64,000 nt of DNA from Paraeggerthella hongkongensis (GCF_003340345.1 NZ_PPTQ01000009.1:80915-144914); one strand, 5' to 3'; counted from the first letter of the stretch, positions 15,937 through 25,638 are shown. Numbers and translations are program-made. The notes: a model not told the origin generated them from the sequence alone.

Positions 15937-16917
15937 CTATAGATAGAACAGTACGCCTTGCACCGCTTGCAGCGCATCCGGGCTGACGAGCGCCGCATGC
16001 ACTCCTGCAGCCAAAACCACGAAACGAAGCGTGAATCCTCCCACGAGAGCGCACGCGGCGCCTCCTACGGGAATCGCCGCAGGAAGATGCCCACCGGACT
16101 TGCGCTTGGAAGCGGCGATCTGGACCACGGCCGCCGCAAACGGGCCCACAAGCCCCACGGCCACCACGAGCACCCAGAATTGCATGCTCAGCACGCCTTC
16201 GCTCAATATGCCCGCCGAAACCGCCGCGCCGCCGCCCGCCTGCTGCATCGTGACCAAGAACGCGGCCAGGACAACAGCCTCTAGGGCAACCAGGCCCACG
16301 ACCGTCTTCTCGAACACCGACTGAACACGCTCGATGCCCTGGTCTTTCTCCAGCACGGCGGCAACGATAGATACCGCCGCCAAACCCGTATCCAAGGCAG
16401 ATACGGTGAACAGAACCGGAAGCAGCCACGTGTTCCACAAAGGAATCGCGGGAGCCGATCCTAGAAGAATGCCGGTGTACACCGCCACCGCAAGCGCCAG
16501 CGGAATGCCGATGATGGCCAGCACCTTGTTAATGGTGCCGCGCGCACGACCCAGCGGCTTGCAAAGCTTTCCCAACCAGTCGGCAATCTTGTCGGTAGTG
16601 AAGAGTGCGCTCAGGCCTACCATCATGAACGTCGCCATCAAGAGCCACGCGCCGATAGTCATCCAGGAAGACCCGTTCACGAAGCTCTTGAACAGGATCA
16701 TTGCCTGCAAAGGCTTCGGTACTTCCGAGATCAGGGCCAGCAGGCCGATGGCCAACGAAGCCACGGCAATCCACACGCCGCCGGTCACGGTCCTCTTGAA
16801 CGAGCCGGGTTTTGCCAAGCGCAGGATCGATACCGTTACGTATGCGCCCGCGCCCAGGCCGCCGAGGAACAGGTAGATCGCCGGCAGCCAACCCCATGTC
16901 GTCTGCAACTCAACCAT
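15937..16917 (-). CDS. NrfD/DmsC-like membrane anchor subunit
   Basis: A 326-residue integral membrane protein with about eight to nine helices, starting MVELQTTWGWLPAIYLFLGGLGAGAYV, the usual NrfD/PsrC opening. It would take electrons from menaquinol and pass them to the four-cluster iron-sulfur subunit, or the reverse. It lies 73 bases after the iron-sulfur subunit gene. The family cannot tell reductase from dehydrogenase direction; menaquinol oxidation coupled to reduction of an external acceptor is the common arrangement in this group of bacteria. Confidence 0.87.
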   Translation of the reverse strand: MVELQTTWGWLPAIYLFLGGLGAGAYVTVSILRLAKPGSFKRTVTGGVWIAVASLAIGLLALISEVPKPLQAMILFKSFVNGSSWMTIGAWLLMATFMMVGLSALFTTDKIADWLGKLCKPLGRARGTINKVLAIIGIPLALAVAVYTGILLGSAPAIPLWNTWLLPVLFTVSALDTGLAAVSIVAAVLEKDQGIERVQSVFEKTVVGLVALEAVVLAAFLVTMQQAGGGAAVSAGILSEGVLSMQFWVLVVAVGLVGPFAAAVVQIAASKRKSGGHLPAAIPVGGAACALVGGFTLRFVVLAAGVHAALVSPDALQAVQGVLFYL

Positions 16918-16990
16918 GAGTGAACCTCCTTTCCATCATTTCCGTCGAGGCGCGCGCCGCACGCGGCTGCAACGCCTCGACGCCGAGTTG

Positions 16991-17518
16991 TTACGACACG
17001 ATAGACGCCCGACCGACCTCGCTGTTCGCTATCTGAGCTACCTTCGTTTCAGCAGCTAGATCGGACATCTCGTCCAGCGTTCCGAAATGCAGCGCCTTCG
17101 TGGGACAGGTGGCTACGCAGTGCGGCGTGTCACCCGGCTTCACGCCGTTGCCGATGCAGCAGTCGCACTTGTCCATGCCCTGGTCGTTGTACTGCGGCAC
17201 GCCGAACGGACAGGCGAAGAAGCAGTAGCGGCATCCGATGCACTTCTCTTTGTCGACCACCACGATACCGTCTTCCGCACGCTTCGTGATAGCGCCGGCG
17301 GGGCACACGGCCGCGCAGGCGGGCTCGGAGCAGTGCATGCACGACATCGACACGAACGTGCGCTTCACCTTGGGAAACGTGCCACTGGTAACCTCATGGA
17401 CCTTGCGGCGAGCAATGGTGCCCGCTTCGATTCCGTTCCACTGCTTGCAGGCAACCTCGCACGCCCAGCACTTAATGCAGCGTTCGGTATCCATATAGAA
17501 GCCGTATTGCGCAGCCAT
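16991..17518 (-). CDS. Four-cluster ferredoxin subunit (DmsB-like)
   Basis: A 175-residue protein with four cysteine groups for [4Fe-4S] clusters: CIKCWACEVAC, CMHCSEPACAAVC, CIGCRYCFFAC and CDCC with a distant HCVATC. This is the DmsB/PsrB/NrfC pattern. It carries no export signal and would be carried across the membrane with the Tat-exported catalytic subunit, then link it to the NrfD-like anchor. Its ATG overlaps the stop of the catalytic gene (TAATG), so translation is coupled. Confidence 0.93.
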   Translation of the reverse strand: MAAQYGFYMDTERCIKCWACEVACKQWNGIEAGTIARRKVHEVTSGTFPKVKRTFVSMSCMHCSEPACAAVCPAGAITKRAEDGIVVVDKEKCIGCRYCFFACPFGVPQYNDQGMDKCDCCIGNGVKPGDTPHCVATCPTKALHFGTLDEMSDLAAETKVAQIANSEVGRASIVS

Positions 17519-19938
17519 TATTCATTGCCCCCTTCGTACTTGCTGATCTTGACGAGCGTCTGCTTCGACATGGCGGAATTAAAGGGATCGAAGTTTGCCA
17601 AGTCGGCATCGTAGAGCACGTTAACCTCACTGCCGCCATCCAAGGCTCCGTAACCCGGAAGACCCAGCTCCTCGCAAGGCTGCCACCAACCACGACGAGA
17701 CATAAGCACGTCAGGCGCAATGCCCTCGAAATAGTGAGCAACCATCTTCACCCAGCCATGGGGCGATTCGATTTTCATCCAGTCGCCATCGGCGATGCCG
17801 TACTTTTTCGCCGTTGCCGGATTGATCTTGACCCACGGGTAGGGTTGCAGCTCGCGCAGATACGGAACGTCAACATAGTAGCTGTGGTTGCATAGGCGAT
17901 ACGCATGCACGTCAGAGATGACCAGCGGATACTCAGCTGCAATATCGGGCGTACCGGCAATGCTTTCGGCTGGACCGTTATACACGGGAAGCGGAGATAT
18001 GGTCCCTGTGCCGTCGCAATTCGGCTTATCGCCGATCCACTCGTTATAGCACTGCACCTTGCCGTTGGGCAGGCTTGCAAACATCTTTTCGTAATCCTGA
18101 TATTTCGGCTCTGTCGGCTTCGCGCCATCGGTTCGCTCTATAAAGATACCCCTATTTGCAGCGCGCAGCTCTTCAAGCTCAATGCCCGAGCCATCCAGCT
18201 GCTCGCGCAGGCATGCATCCATATCGCCGTTCCAAAAGTCTTCGCCGTAACCCATACGAACAGCAAGATCAAGATAGTACTCCCAGTCAGAACGCGATTC
18301 GCCCATAGGCTCGGATATCTTTTGGTTGATAGCGATAAACGTGCCCGCCGGACTGTTCTTCGTACCGAATTGCTGGTCGGATTCGTAGTTCGTGCATGCC
18401 GGCAAAACGTAGTCGGCATAGTCGCACGACGAATTCCACTGCGTGTCCATGACCACGTAGAAGTCTAGCTTCCTTAGAGCCTCCTCCACCTTCTTTGGCT
18501 GGCGCGTAGCCGACATCGGGTTCGACGACTGTCCGAAGATGCAGCGCAACGGATAGGGATCCTCGGTCAAAATGCTCATGATTCCCTTGTAATAGGCCGT
18601 CGTAGGACCAGATTCCTGAGTGTCCATTGTCTGGAACCAGCGCGGAGTCTCGGGACCGACCAAATCGGAGACACCCGCCATGAAGCCATTCGCCTCGTCC
18701 TCTTTCGTCTTTTGGAGACGATCGCTCAAGATGTCGATGCCCTTGGTCTTAATGAGAGACGGAGGCGGAACCATACCAGCTTCGCCGCCACCGGCAATGC
18801 CGAGGTTCCCGGTAATAGCCTCGATCAAGCACGCGCAAGCCACCGTCCAATGGCCGTCGTTTTGCTGGTCGCCAATGCCGTTGCCAATATTGATGCCCAT
18901 AGGCTTTATGGTGCCCATCATGCGGGCGACCTCGAGAATCTGTTCAACAGGAATGCCCGTAATGTCGGCAGCCCATTCGGGCGTGTATTGCTTCATGTGC
19001 TCAGCCAGCTTGTCGAAGCCGCTGCACCAGTTTTCCACGAAATCGTGATCGTACATATCCTCTTCAATAATCGTGTTGAGAAGAGCCATGGCCAGCGCAC
19101 CATCGGTGCCGGGTCGTACGGGCACCCAAACATCAGCTTTTGAGGCAAGGCCGTCCTGCATAGGACGGATATCGATGACTTTCAAGCCTTTTTCGATGGC
19201 GTCGAGACGACCGCAAGGGTTTCCTTGATTGATCGCCGAGTTCTCGCTGTTGTATCCCCAAACTACAAGGAGCTTCGTCTTGCCAAGCTGACCCGGTGCC
19301 GTATTGGTCGCCTTGGCATGCTTCGGACCACCGATGGTTACCAGGCGAGAAAACATGCGCTGAGAATTGCAGATAGCGCTGTGCATGTAGTTCGGACTGC
19401 CGTGCACATTCAAGAAGCGACGTCCCATGGTGCCGAGCACGGCGTAGAACTGCGGAGACAAAACGCCGTAGCTTTTTGCGCCGTACTGCTCTTTTTGCTC
19501 GAGCAACTTCGCCGCAATAGCGTCCATAGCCTCATCCCACGTGCAACGCTCGAACTTCCCCTCGCCCTTTTCGCCGATACGCTTCATGGGATACAGAAGG
19601 CGGCCGGGTGCGTACAAGACCGCCATGGCCGCATTGCCCTTTGCGCACAAGCTGCGGCTCCCGCGACCCCAGTTGTTGCCCGCCTCGGGATTGCCTTCCA
19701 CATTGATCCAGCGGTCATCCTTGATGTAGCAGAGCGTCGAGCAGTGCGTACGGGCCGGACCGCACATCTGGCACCACGCGTGGCGTACCTGAACGTCGCC
19801 CGATTCCACACCGGCAGCTCCGGCGGGAGCCTCCTCGAGCGTTTCCTGAGAAGCGCATCCAGTGAGCGCCGCCATGGCGCCGAGCGCGGCGGTTCCCTGC
19901 AGGAATGCGCGCCTGGTAAGCTTGCCTTTCTCCGTCAT
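17518..19938 (-). CDS. Molybdopterin-dependent oxidoreductase, DMSO-reductase family, Tat-exported
   Basis: An 806-residue catalytic subunit. The N-terminus has a twin-arginine signal (LTRRAFLQG) ending in LTGC, a possible lipobox with Cys28. An N-terminal cluster site follows (C56, C59, C66, C70 and C98, one more cysteine than needed). SAICNSQRM places Cys190 about where the molybdenum ligand sits in cysteine-type members. Later come WGYNSENSAINQG, PVRPGTDGALAMALLN, FGQSSNPMSATRQP and a C-terminal cofactor-cap domain (HPxx-type segment HAYRLCNHSYY, VKINPATAKKYGIADGDWM). GAGGAGGAAAGC precedes the ATG. Substrate is not predictable; Coriobacteriia encode many such enzymes for sulfoxides, N-oxides, polysulfide or catechol dehydroxylation. 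Confidence 0.9.
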   Translation of the reverse strand: MTEKGKLTRRAFLQGTAALGAMAALTGCASQETLEEAPAGAAGVESGDVQVRHAWCQMCGPARTHCSTLCYIKDDRWINVEGNPEAGNNWGRGSRSLCAKGNAAMAVLYAPGRLLYPMKRIGEKGEGKFERCTWDEAMDAIAAKLLEQKEQYGAKSYGVLSPQFYAVLGTMGRRFLNVHGSPNYMHSAICNSQRMFSRLVTIGGPKHAKATNTAPGQLGKTKLLVVWGYNSENSAINQGNPCGRLDAIEKGLKVIDIRPMQDGLASKADVWVPVRPGTDGALAMALLNTIIEEDMYDHDFVENWCSGFDKLAEHMKQYTPEWAADITGIPVEQILEVARMMGTIKPMGINIGNGIGDQQNDGHWTVACACLIEAITGNLGIAGGGEAGMVPPPSLIKTKGIDILSDRLQKTKEDEANGFMAGVSDLVGPETPRWFQTMDTQESGPTTAYYKGIMSILTEDPYPLRCIFGQSSNPMSATRQPKKVEEALRKLDFYVVMDTQWNSSCDYADYVLPACTNYESDQQFGTKNSPAGTFIAINQKISEPMGESRSDWEYYLDLAVRMGYGEDFWNGDMDACLREQLDGSGIELEELRAANRGIFIERTDGAKPTEPKYQDYEKMFASLPNGKVQCYNEWIGDKPNCDGTGTISPLPVYNGPAESIAGTPDIAAEYPLVISDVHAYRLCNHSYYVDVPYLRELQPYPWVKINPATAKKYGIADGDWMKIESPHGWVKMVAHYFEGIAPDVLMSRRGWWQPCEELGLPGYGALDGGSEVNVLYDADLANFDPFNSAMSKQTLVKISKYEGGNE

Positions 19939-20123
19939 GCTTTCCTCCTCTTATCTCCCTATTCACTCGTCTCGTCTGACGAGGACGTACCCTTGCGAGT
20001 TGAAGTTCGGATACAGCTCCGCCCTCGCTCGGCTGCATATTCCTACACCGAGCGCGCATCCAGCACGTCAGCGTACGCTGGCGCCAGCTTGCCTAGCTGC
20101 TTGAACCACTGGATTGATATGCG

Positions 20124-20153
20124 ATTATGCTGTGATTATCTACAAACCGTGAA
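20124..20153 (-). promoter_or_regulatory. Candidate promoter of the molybdoenzyme operon
   Basis: TTCACG (20153-20148) and CATAAT (20129-20124) lie 18 bases apart on the minus strand, about 185 bases before the start codon. A direct repeat GATTAT-N5-GATTAT (plus strand) overlaps the -10 and may be a regulator site. Hexamers are only moderately good. Confidence 0.35.
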
Positions 20154-20348
20154 CTTCAGAACCCCTGCGAAGCACTCTCATAAGACCAGCTCCCCCGAAC
20201 TCCCCAAAGCATCTTATTGAACTATTGTCATAGTGTCATAGTTTTTTATTGTTTTCAAGGGCGAGGATTATTCTACTTTCAGATATGCCTTGAGGAACGT
20301 GCTTCACGAGATGGAAAAGGAAGGCCGACCAGCAAAGCCGAGCGCGCC
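20154..20348. other. Intergenic region between the regulator stop and the molybdoenzyme promoter
   Basis: No gene seen. An eight-base direct repeat GTCATAGT-GTCATAGT occurs at 20227-20242, followed by an A/T run. It may be a regulator site or part of the weak termination region of the XRE gene. No clear terminator was found. Confidence 0.4.
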
Positions 20349-21443
20349 TTACACGTCGATAGGGGCGCTCTGAGCAGCGGCTTTGCGACGCTTGCGATCG
20401 CGCCACCAATGGGAAAGGCTGAACACAAGCCACTCCACCAACGGAATGGTCAGAAACGCCACCCAAGCCGGATGCGGCTGGCTCAGAACGAACGCCATGT
20501 AGAAGAACCAAGCCGTCACTCCTAGCGGATACGCTCCGGCAATAAGCGGAGCGATGCGCCGACGCCCCACAGCATGGCCCACCATATAGTACAGCGGCAC
20601 GGTGAAGAACAGGAACAAGCCCATCCCCCATTGCCCGTTCATAATGCCGATCAGCAGGTACGCCAGAATAACCACGAGCGGATAGGGAAACTTCAGCCAC
20701 GACCGCTCGAACTCGCGCAGATAATGCTTGCGAACCGGGATGCTCTTCCCCACCTCGTCACCGTACTTCGCACGGGCATCGTCAAGCGTCTCGAAGCGCT
20801 CGCCCTGCACGGTGTAGCCGCACGGATCGTCCCACCGGCCACCGCCCCGATGGCCGTATTTGGCGTGAGCGTCGTGCCAGCTATCGAACTGCTCACCGTT
20901 GATGACCACGTTATCGCCGTCGATGAAGACCTCGTCGTCATCCGGGCCGTTCTTGGGGCTTTTCACATGCACGCCGTTCCACCCGACATGCACCTCTTCG
21001 CCCTTCTCTCCATCGATTACGTGAATTCCTTCGCGCCAGGAAATATGAACTTTCTCCGCGCCGTCCTCCACGTGGATGCCCCCGACGCCTATGCGCACTT
21101 TGGAAGGGTTCTCCGTATTCGGGACCTCGGCGTCCGCAGGCGCTTCCTTCGCGCTGGGCTCATCGCGATTCTCGCAGGCCGTCGCCTCGCGCTCGGAAGC
21201 CCGGTCGGCCGCCTCGAACATCACGTCATCTTGCATGCCTTCGTCCACGTACAGCAAATCGTCCAGCGACACCCCGTACAACTGCGCGAGCGCGATCAGG
21301 TTATCGGTGTCGGGGGAAGACTCGGACCGCTCCCATTTCGACACGGCCTGACGCGACACGCCCAGCCTCTCGGCCAAAGCCTCCTGAGACAACCCGGCTT
21401 GTTTGCGACGCTCGGCCAGACGCTGCGCGATCTCTACGTTCAT
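20349..21443 (-). CDS. Membrane-anchored XRE-family regulator with beta-repeat middle region
   Basis: A 364-residue protein starting MNVEIAQRLAERRKQ at 21443, with AAAGGGAG before it. Residues 1-65 are a Cro/C1 helix-turn-helix (LSQEALAERLGVSRQAVSKWER). After an acidic linker come short repeats, GGIHVEDG, EGIHVIDG and NGVHVK, then two copies of a GEQFDSWHDAHAKYG / GERFETLDDARAKYG unit. The last 110 residues hold about four membrane helices and a basic tail. XRE proteins with C-terminal membrane helices are known, but the two repeat types between are unusual. No partner gene is evident; it lies beside, and in the same direction as, the molybdoenzyme operon. Confidence 0.82.
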   Translation of the reverse strand: MNVEIAQRLAERRKQAGLSQEALAERLGVSRQAVSKWERSESSPDTDNLIALAQLYGVSLDDLLYVDEGMQDDVMFEAADRASEREATACENRDEPSAKEAPADAEVPNTENPSKVRIGVGGIHVEDGAEKVHISWREGIHVIDGEKGEEVHVGWNGVHVKSPKNGPDDDEVFIDGDNVVINGEQFDSWHDAHAKYGHRGGGRWDDPCGYTVQGERFETLDDARAKYGDEVGKSIPVRKHYLREFERSWLKFPYPLVVILAYLLIGIMNGQWGMGLFLFFTVPLYYMVGHAVGRRRIAPLIAGAYPLGVTAWFFYMAFVLSQPHPAWVAFLTIPLVEWLVFSLSHWWRDRKRRKAAAQSAPIDV

Positions 21444-21803
21444 CGTGCTCCCTTTCTCGTTTCGCTCATCATAGCGTATTGAAAAGAGTACGGTTGCAAC
21501 GCTTCGAGCGCGACCAATTTCAGTTGGAATCTTGCGCAACTTTTGGTTGCGCTCTCGGGAGCAACGCAGGTCGCACAATCGCAAGCTGCGGTTTCACGCT
21601 CGCACTGCCCATTCGCACGTTCGCACCGAATGCAAACGCACACCATGCGGAAACCGTCGACACAGGGGTTTCCACAGGGCGTTGAACAAGGCTCCTTACC
21701 ACGAGCGATCCATCTGAAACCCGCCGCGAAGCGAACGCCCGGCCGCGTGGTCGCAGGGCCCACCGGGCGCTCGGGCAAACGATCGCGCCAAACGCGATCT
21801 TGC
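21444..21803. other. Intergenic region upstream of the XRE gene, no gene seen
   Basis: This stretch has several short palindromes, for example GAGCGCGACC pairing with GGTTGCGCTC (21508-21576 area). No coding frame looks real. It must contain the XRE promoter, which I could not place. Confidence 0.4.
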
Positions 21804-22005
21804 GCACGAAAAACCGCCCTCGCTGGCAGGTTCTTGCGGTTTGAGGTCGTTTGATCGCCCGTGAAGAGCGCTCGCGAAAGTGCAGCGCGCCAAGCCGAAG
21901 CTGTGAGCAGGCAAAACGAAAATCGGGTTGAGCGCCAACAAGAGCAGCACTCGACTCGACGACCTCAAACCGTCAAAAGCTGCCAGCGGGAGCGGTTTTT
22001 CGTGC
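21804..22005. repeat. Long inverted-repeat element, copy A
   Basis: Two 47-base arms (21804-21850 and 21959-22005) are inverted repeats with 41 of 47 positions matching by eye, separated by 108 bases. The arms contain CGCTGGCAG and CGGTTTGAGGTCGT. The same core recurs, again as inverted arms, at 33290-33454. No reading frame inside is convincing. It may be a mobile miniature element or a structured RNA. Confidence 0.75.
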
Positions 22006-22166
22006 GTAAGCCCGACCCCTCCGTTGGATAGCGTCTTCGCAGCGGAAGCCAGGGGCCTCCCTCCCGCATCGCGCGGCCGCGCTGCGAGACCGCTGAACCC
22101 GCGAACGCCCGCCCACACCGCGAGACCCATCGGCCCATCCGGTCGCGCATCCCTCGGCGAAAAGCC

Positions 22167-23822
22167 TCAAACTCTACGGCGTCGAATGTCGACGATCACC
22201 CAGATAGACAAAATGGCAGCACCCAGATAGCCGAAGAACGCCAGGACGGGCACGCCCAGAAGCCGGGGCTCCATTGTGGACAGCGACAGCATGGACGAGC
22301 CGATGAACAACCCGGCGATGATGATTCCCATGGTCAAGCGGTTGATGATCTTGGCCAGCTTGGACAGCGGCGCTTCGGATCCAAGCACCTCCATGTTCAT
22401 CTTCAGCTGCCCGCGCGTGAGCATCTTGAGCGCTTCGCCTGAGTACTGGGCCGCGCCGAGCGCGCCGTTCGCGGATGAGCGCAGCGCAAGCACCAGATCC
22501 TCGACGGCCGAGATCAGCTTGTCTTGCGGATCCTTCGATCGTTGAATATGCGCGTTGATGATGCCGACGACGCTTTCATTGGGAATGAACGGCGCAATGG
22601 TTCCTTCCAACGTCACGATGCCGCGCGACACGCTGGTGATAGAGGACGGCAGCGTGACCTTGCAAGAACGCGTGAGCATAAGGATATCGGCAAGAAACTC
22701 GCCAATGTCGATATCGGCCACATCGCATGACCCGTAATCTCTCAGCAACAAATCAAGGTCGGCCAGGAAACGCGTATGGTCGATCACCCCGTTGTCCTTC
22801 GAGGCGGCGAACGACATGAGAGCATCTTTAAGCTCCGCGGAATCCTGCATGCCCACCGCTTCTATGATGCTGCCGAAGCCCGCACGATCGCGCGGCGACA
22901 GGCGACCCATGTTGCCCAGGTCGATATACACCACCTTGCCGTTGCGGATAAGCAGGTTGCCCGGATGCGGGTCGGCATGGAAAAACCCGTGATCGAGAAT
23001 CTGGGTGGCATAGTTGTCGAGGATCTTCTCGCCGATCTCTTCAAGCTGATACCCAGCGGCGTGCAACCGGTCGACCGCCAAGATGGGAATGCCGTCGATA
23101 TATTCCATGACCAGCACGTATTCGCTGCAAAGCTCCGGGTACACTCGAGGGCTGTCGACGAACGCCACGTTCGCGTTCAAGCGCGCGAACTCTTCAAGGT
23201 TCGCCGCCTCGCGCTGGAAGTCGGTTTCCTCAAGAAACGTGGCCCACAGCTCCTCGACCACGTCGCGCAGATCGAGCATCTGCTCGTCTTTCATGAAGCG
23301 CGACGCCTGGCGCGCCATCGTGCGCATGATATCGATATCCTGCGCCATCGTGGCCTTCACGCCCGGCCGCTGTATCTTGATGGCCACGACGCCCCCCGTC
23401 GCAAGGCGAGCTTTGTGCACCTGCGCAAGCGACGCGCTGCCAAGCGGCGTGGGGTCGATGGCGTCGAACAAATCCCCCTGCGCATCGCCGTACATGTCAT
23501 TGAGCGCAGCGAGTATCTGGTCGAACGGCAGAGGGTCGCACTCCATCTGCAGCTTTGCAAGCTCGTCGCAGTAAGCCTTCGGAAGAATCTCCGAGCGCGT
23601 GGAAAGGGTCTGCCCGATTTTGACGAAGCTCGGGCCCAGATCTTCCAGCATGGCTCGAAAGCCTTCGGGCGTGAAGCCGTGCAGCACGCGATGCTTCTGA
23701 AGGATCGAATATATCTCCTTCAGCCGGCGCGCCCTCGTCTTCCGGTTGAGATTGAAGCGCCCTTCCGGATCGATGTCCGCGCCGGTGCTGAAGAAGTGCT
23801 TGAGTACGGTGTTGTCGATCAT
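22167..23822 (-). CDS. ABC1/UbiB-family atypical kinase
   Basis: A 551-residue protein of the ABC1/AarF/UbiB family. Seen are the PSFVKIGQTLSTRSEILP segment (KxGQ motif), GSASLAQVHKARL, VAIKIQRPGV with the ATP lysine, DFQREAANLEEF, VMEYIDG, HADPHPGNLLI and YIDLGNMG. The C-terminus has two membrane helices. Family members act on isoprenoid-lipid metabolism or membrane lipids as ATPases. Since Coriobacteriia use menaquinone, a role in quinone or isoprenoid handling is possible. It follows the small phasin-like gene by 15 bases, so the two form an operon. Confidence 0.9.
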   Translation of the reverse strand: MIDNTVLKHFFSTGADIDPEGRFNLNRKTRARRLKEIYSILQKHRVLHGFTPEGFRAMLEDLGPSFVKIGQTLSTRSEILPKAYCDELAKLQMECDPLPFDQILAALNDMYGDAQGDLFDAIDPTPLGSASLAQVHKARLATGGVVAIKIQRPGVKATMAQDIDIMRTMARQASRFMKDEQMLDLRDVVEELWATFLEETDFQREAANLEEFARLNANVAFVDSPRVYPELCSEYVLVMEYIDGIPILAVDRLHAAGYQLEEIGEKILDNYATQILDHGFFHADPHPGNLLIRNGKVVYIDLGNMGRLSPRDRAGFGSIIEAVGMQDSAELKDALMSFAASKDNGVIDHTRFLADLDLLLRDYGSCDVADIDIGEFLADILMLTRSCKVTLPSSITSVSRGIVTLEGTIAPFIPNESVVGIINAHIQRSKDPQDKLISAVEDLVLALRSSANGALGAAQYSGEALKMLTRGQLKMNMEVLGSEAPLSKLAKIINRLTMGIIIAGLFIGSSMLSLSTMEPRLLGVPVLAFFGYLGAAILSIWVIVDIRRRRV

Positions 23823-23837
23823 GCGTTCATTCGCACG

Positions 23838-24221
23838 CTATGCGCCGGAAACCTGCTGGTCAGCACGCTCTTCGCTCTTGGCAGGATCGTCCACCTCGAC
23901 GCAAGACGCATCGCCCACTTCGACGTCGGCCGGCTTGGAATCCGCCTTCGCAGCGAACTCCGCGGCTTTGGCGGCGAACTCGGCTCGCTCTTCGGGCGTC
24001 ATAGCGGCCATGCGCGCCTCGAGCATGTCGTAGCGCATGGCGGACACGGCGTCCTCGGCCTTGTGCTTGAGCTCGGTGTTGATCTCTTTGCCTTGATCAA
24101 CCGTGAGTTCGCCCTTTGCGATCAACTGATCGACAAGCTCCTTGGTCTTCTCCCCGGTAATAGCCATAGCGCCGATACCGGCCAAGAAAATGTCTTTGAA
24201 TCCGTCGCTGAGGTTAGCCAT
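23838..24221 (-). CDS. Small helical phasin-like protein
   Basis: A 127-residue protein starting MANLSDGFKDIFLAGIGAMAITGEKTKELVDQLIAKGELTV, with GAAGGAGGC before the ATG. The first half matches the phasin/PhaF-like helical pattern seen next to UbiB genes in many Gram-positives; the second half is a long Ala/Glu/Lys helix followed by an acidic tail. It is not evidence for polyhydroxyalkanoate storage. More likely it is a coiled-coil accessory of the ABC1 kinase encoded directly after it. Confidence 0.7.
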   Translation of the reverse strand: MANLSDGFKDIFLAGIGAMAITGEKTKELVDQLIAKGELTVDQGKEINTELKHKAEDAVSAMRYDMLEARMAAMTPEERAEFAAKAAEFAAKADSKPADVEVGDASCVEVDDPAKSEERADQQVSGA

Positions 24222-24377
24222 GGATGCCTCCTTCGCCTGCGATTCGCCGGGCAATCGAAAACCCAGCCTTTGCAATCATGATGCACTAAATCGGCGAAAA
24301 GGGCAATGCGCGCAAGGAAACCGTCATGTGAATGCAAATGCAGAGAAGCGGAGCCCCGAACTGAATGCGAACCGCCG

Positions 24378-25400
24378 CTATGCAGCGTTCTCGCGGGCGA
24401 GCGCCAGTTGGTCGGGCAGCGCCGCGTGCGAGGCTTCCGCCCCAAGAGCCGCCACGCGTGCGGAAGCCACGCCCTCGAGCGCGCCTCGCGCAGCCAGCGC
24501 ATGCTCGCGCGCGCCGGAGGCTTGACGGCCCTCTACGTACGTGGCGGCCATCACGGCGCACACGATAACGACGGCCCCGGCAAAACCGGCAGCGGAAAGC
24601 ACCTCGCCAAGCAGGACGAACGAGAACACGGCGGTGAACACGGGCTCTCCCGTCAAAAGCAGCGACACCGACGACGACGGCAGCGCCGTCAACGCCAAGT
24701 TCTGCAGCAAAAACGTCAGGCACGTAGAAAGCAGGGCCAAAAACGCGATAGTGCCCCACGCGATCGGCTGCACGGCAGCCAGATTAACCGGCGCTTCGAA
24801 CGCAAGCGCGCAAACCAGGGACACGACGAACGACATGGCTATTTGCGTGCCGGCCACGGCAACCGCGTCAAGCTCGGCCAACCCCCGCTCGCCGAACACG
24901 AGCGCCCCCGCCAACGCAACGGAAGACAGAAGCCCCAGGACCTCGCCCCATCCGAAAGTCAGAGCCCCGCCGTTGTTACACAGCAGATACAGCCCCACGA
25001 CGACGGCAACTTGAAACGGGATGAAGGCCAGAGGGTACCGGCGCCGATTCACCACTGAAAAGAGCAGCGGCGCGAACACCACAGGCAAAGCAACCAGAAA
25101 GCCCACGTTGGTGGCCGTGGTCAAATCGAGCGCCACGTTGCAGGTGAGGTACGCAAGCGCCATACATACGGCCGAAGGCACCCAAACGCGCAAGCGCACG
25201 CCCTTGACCTGGCGCACGATACGCGGACCGAAGAACAGCGCGAACACGAGCAGCGCCAAGCCGAAGCGAATGGCCAGGCACCACAGCGGCGTGATGCTGT
25301 CGTACGCCATCTTCGTGATGGCGTTGCCCGACCCGAAGATAACGGTCTGCAAAACGACAAGAGCCACGTAAGGCCAACGCTTGCTCGAACGATTCGCCAC
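24378..25400 (-). CDS. EamA/DMT-family permease
   Basis: About 340 residues with ten predicted helices in two EamA halves (GSGNAITKMAYDSITPLWCLAIRFGLALLVF; later LALTALPSSSVSLLLTGEPVFTAVFSFVLLGE). The long tail (about 55 residues) is Ala/Arg-rich and hydrophilic. Start is uncertain: a GTG at 25400 follows GGAGGA closely, and a GTG at 25415 is possible. Members export metabolites or amino acids. It is divergent from a LysR regulator, which most likely controls it. Confidence 0.85.
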   Translation of the reverse strand: MANRSSKRWPYVALVVLQTVIFGSGNAITKMAYDSITPLWCLAIRFGLALLVFALFFGPRIVRQVKGVRLRVWVPSAVCMALAYLTCNVALDLTTATNVGFLVALPVVFAPLLFSVVNRRRYPLAFIPFQVAVVVGLYLLCNNGGALTFGWGEVLGLLSSVALAGALVFGERGLAELDAVAVAGTQIAMSFVVSLVCALAFEAPVNLAAVQPIAWGTIAFLALLSTCLTFLLQNLALTALPSSSVSLLLTGEPVFTAVFSFVLLGEVLSAAGFAGAVVIVCAVMAATYVEGRQASGAREHALAARGALEGVASARVAALGAEASHAALPDQLALARENAA

Positions 25401-25638
25401 AGCTCCTCCTTCCACGTGCGCGACGGTGCGACAGACAGCGTACGAAATAAAAGACTTCTATCAAGAAGCCTTGCACGACTACGATTGAATTTCCGACATA
25501 CTACGGGTTCGGCTATAAAAAGTAAAACGAGACTATCTTTTCAAAAATTAAAGTAATTCTTGTAAAGCCATGTCATACCCCTTGTTCGTTTGCGCAATAA
25601 ACGCGAGAATCACGATATCGACGCGAAAGGCGAACGGT

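Noticed and set aside
23838..24221. Polyhydroxyalkanoate granule protein
   Set aside because: Only the helical phasin-like pattern is present. No PHA synthase or other PHA gene is in the window, so storage function is not claimed.
22776..24281. A 501-codon plus-strand frame opposite the ABC1 kinase and phasin-like genes
   Set aside because: His/Arg/Leu-rich shadow of real genes, no start signal, no recognisable domain.
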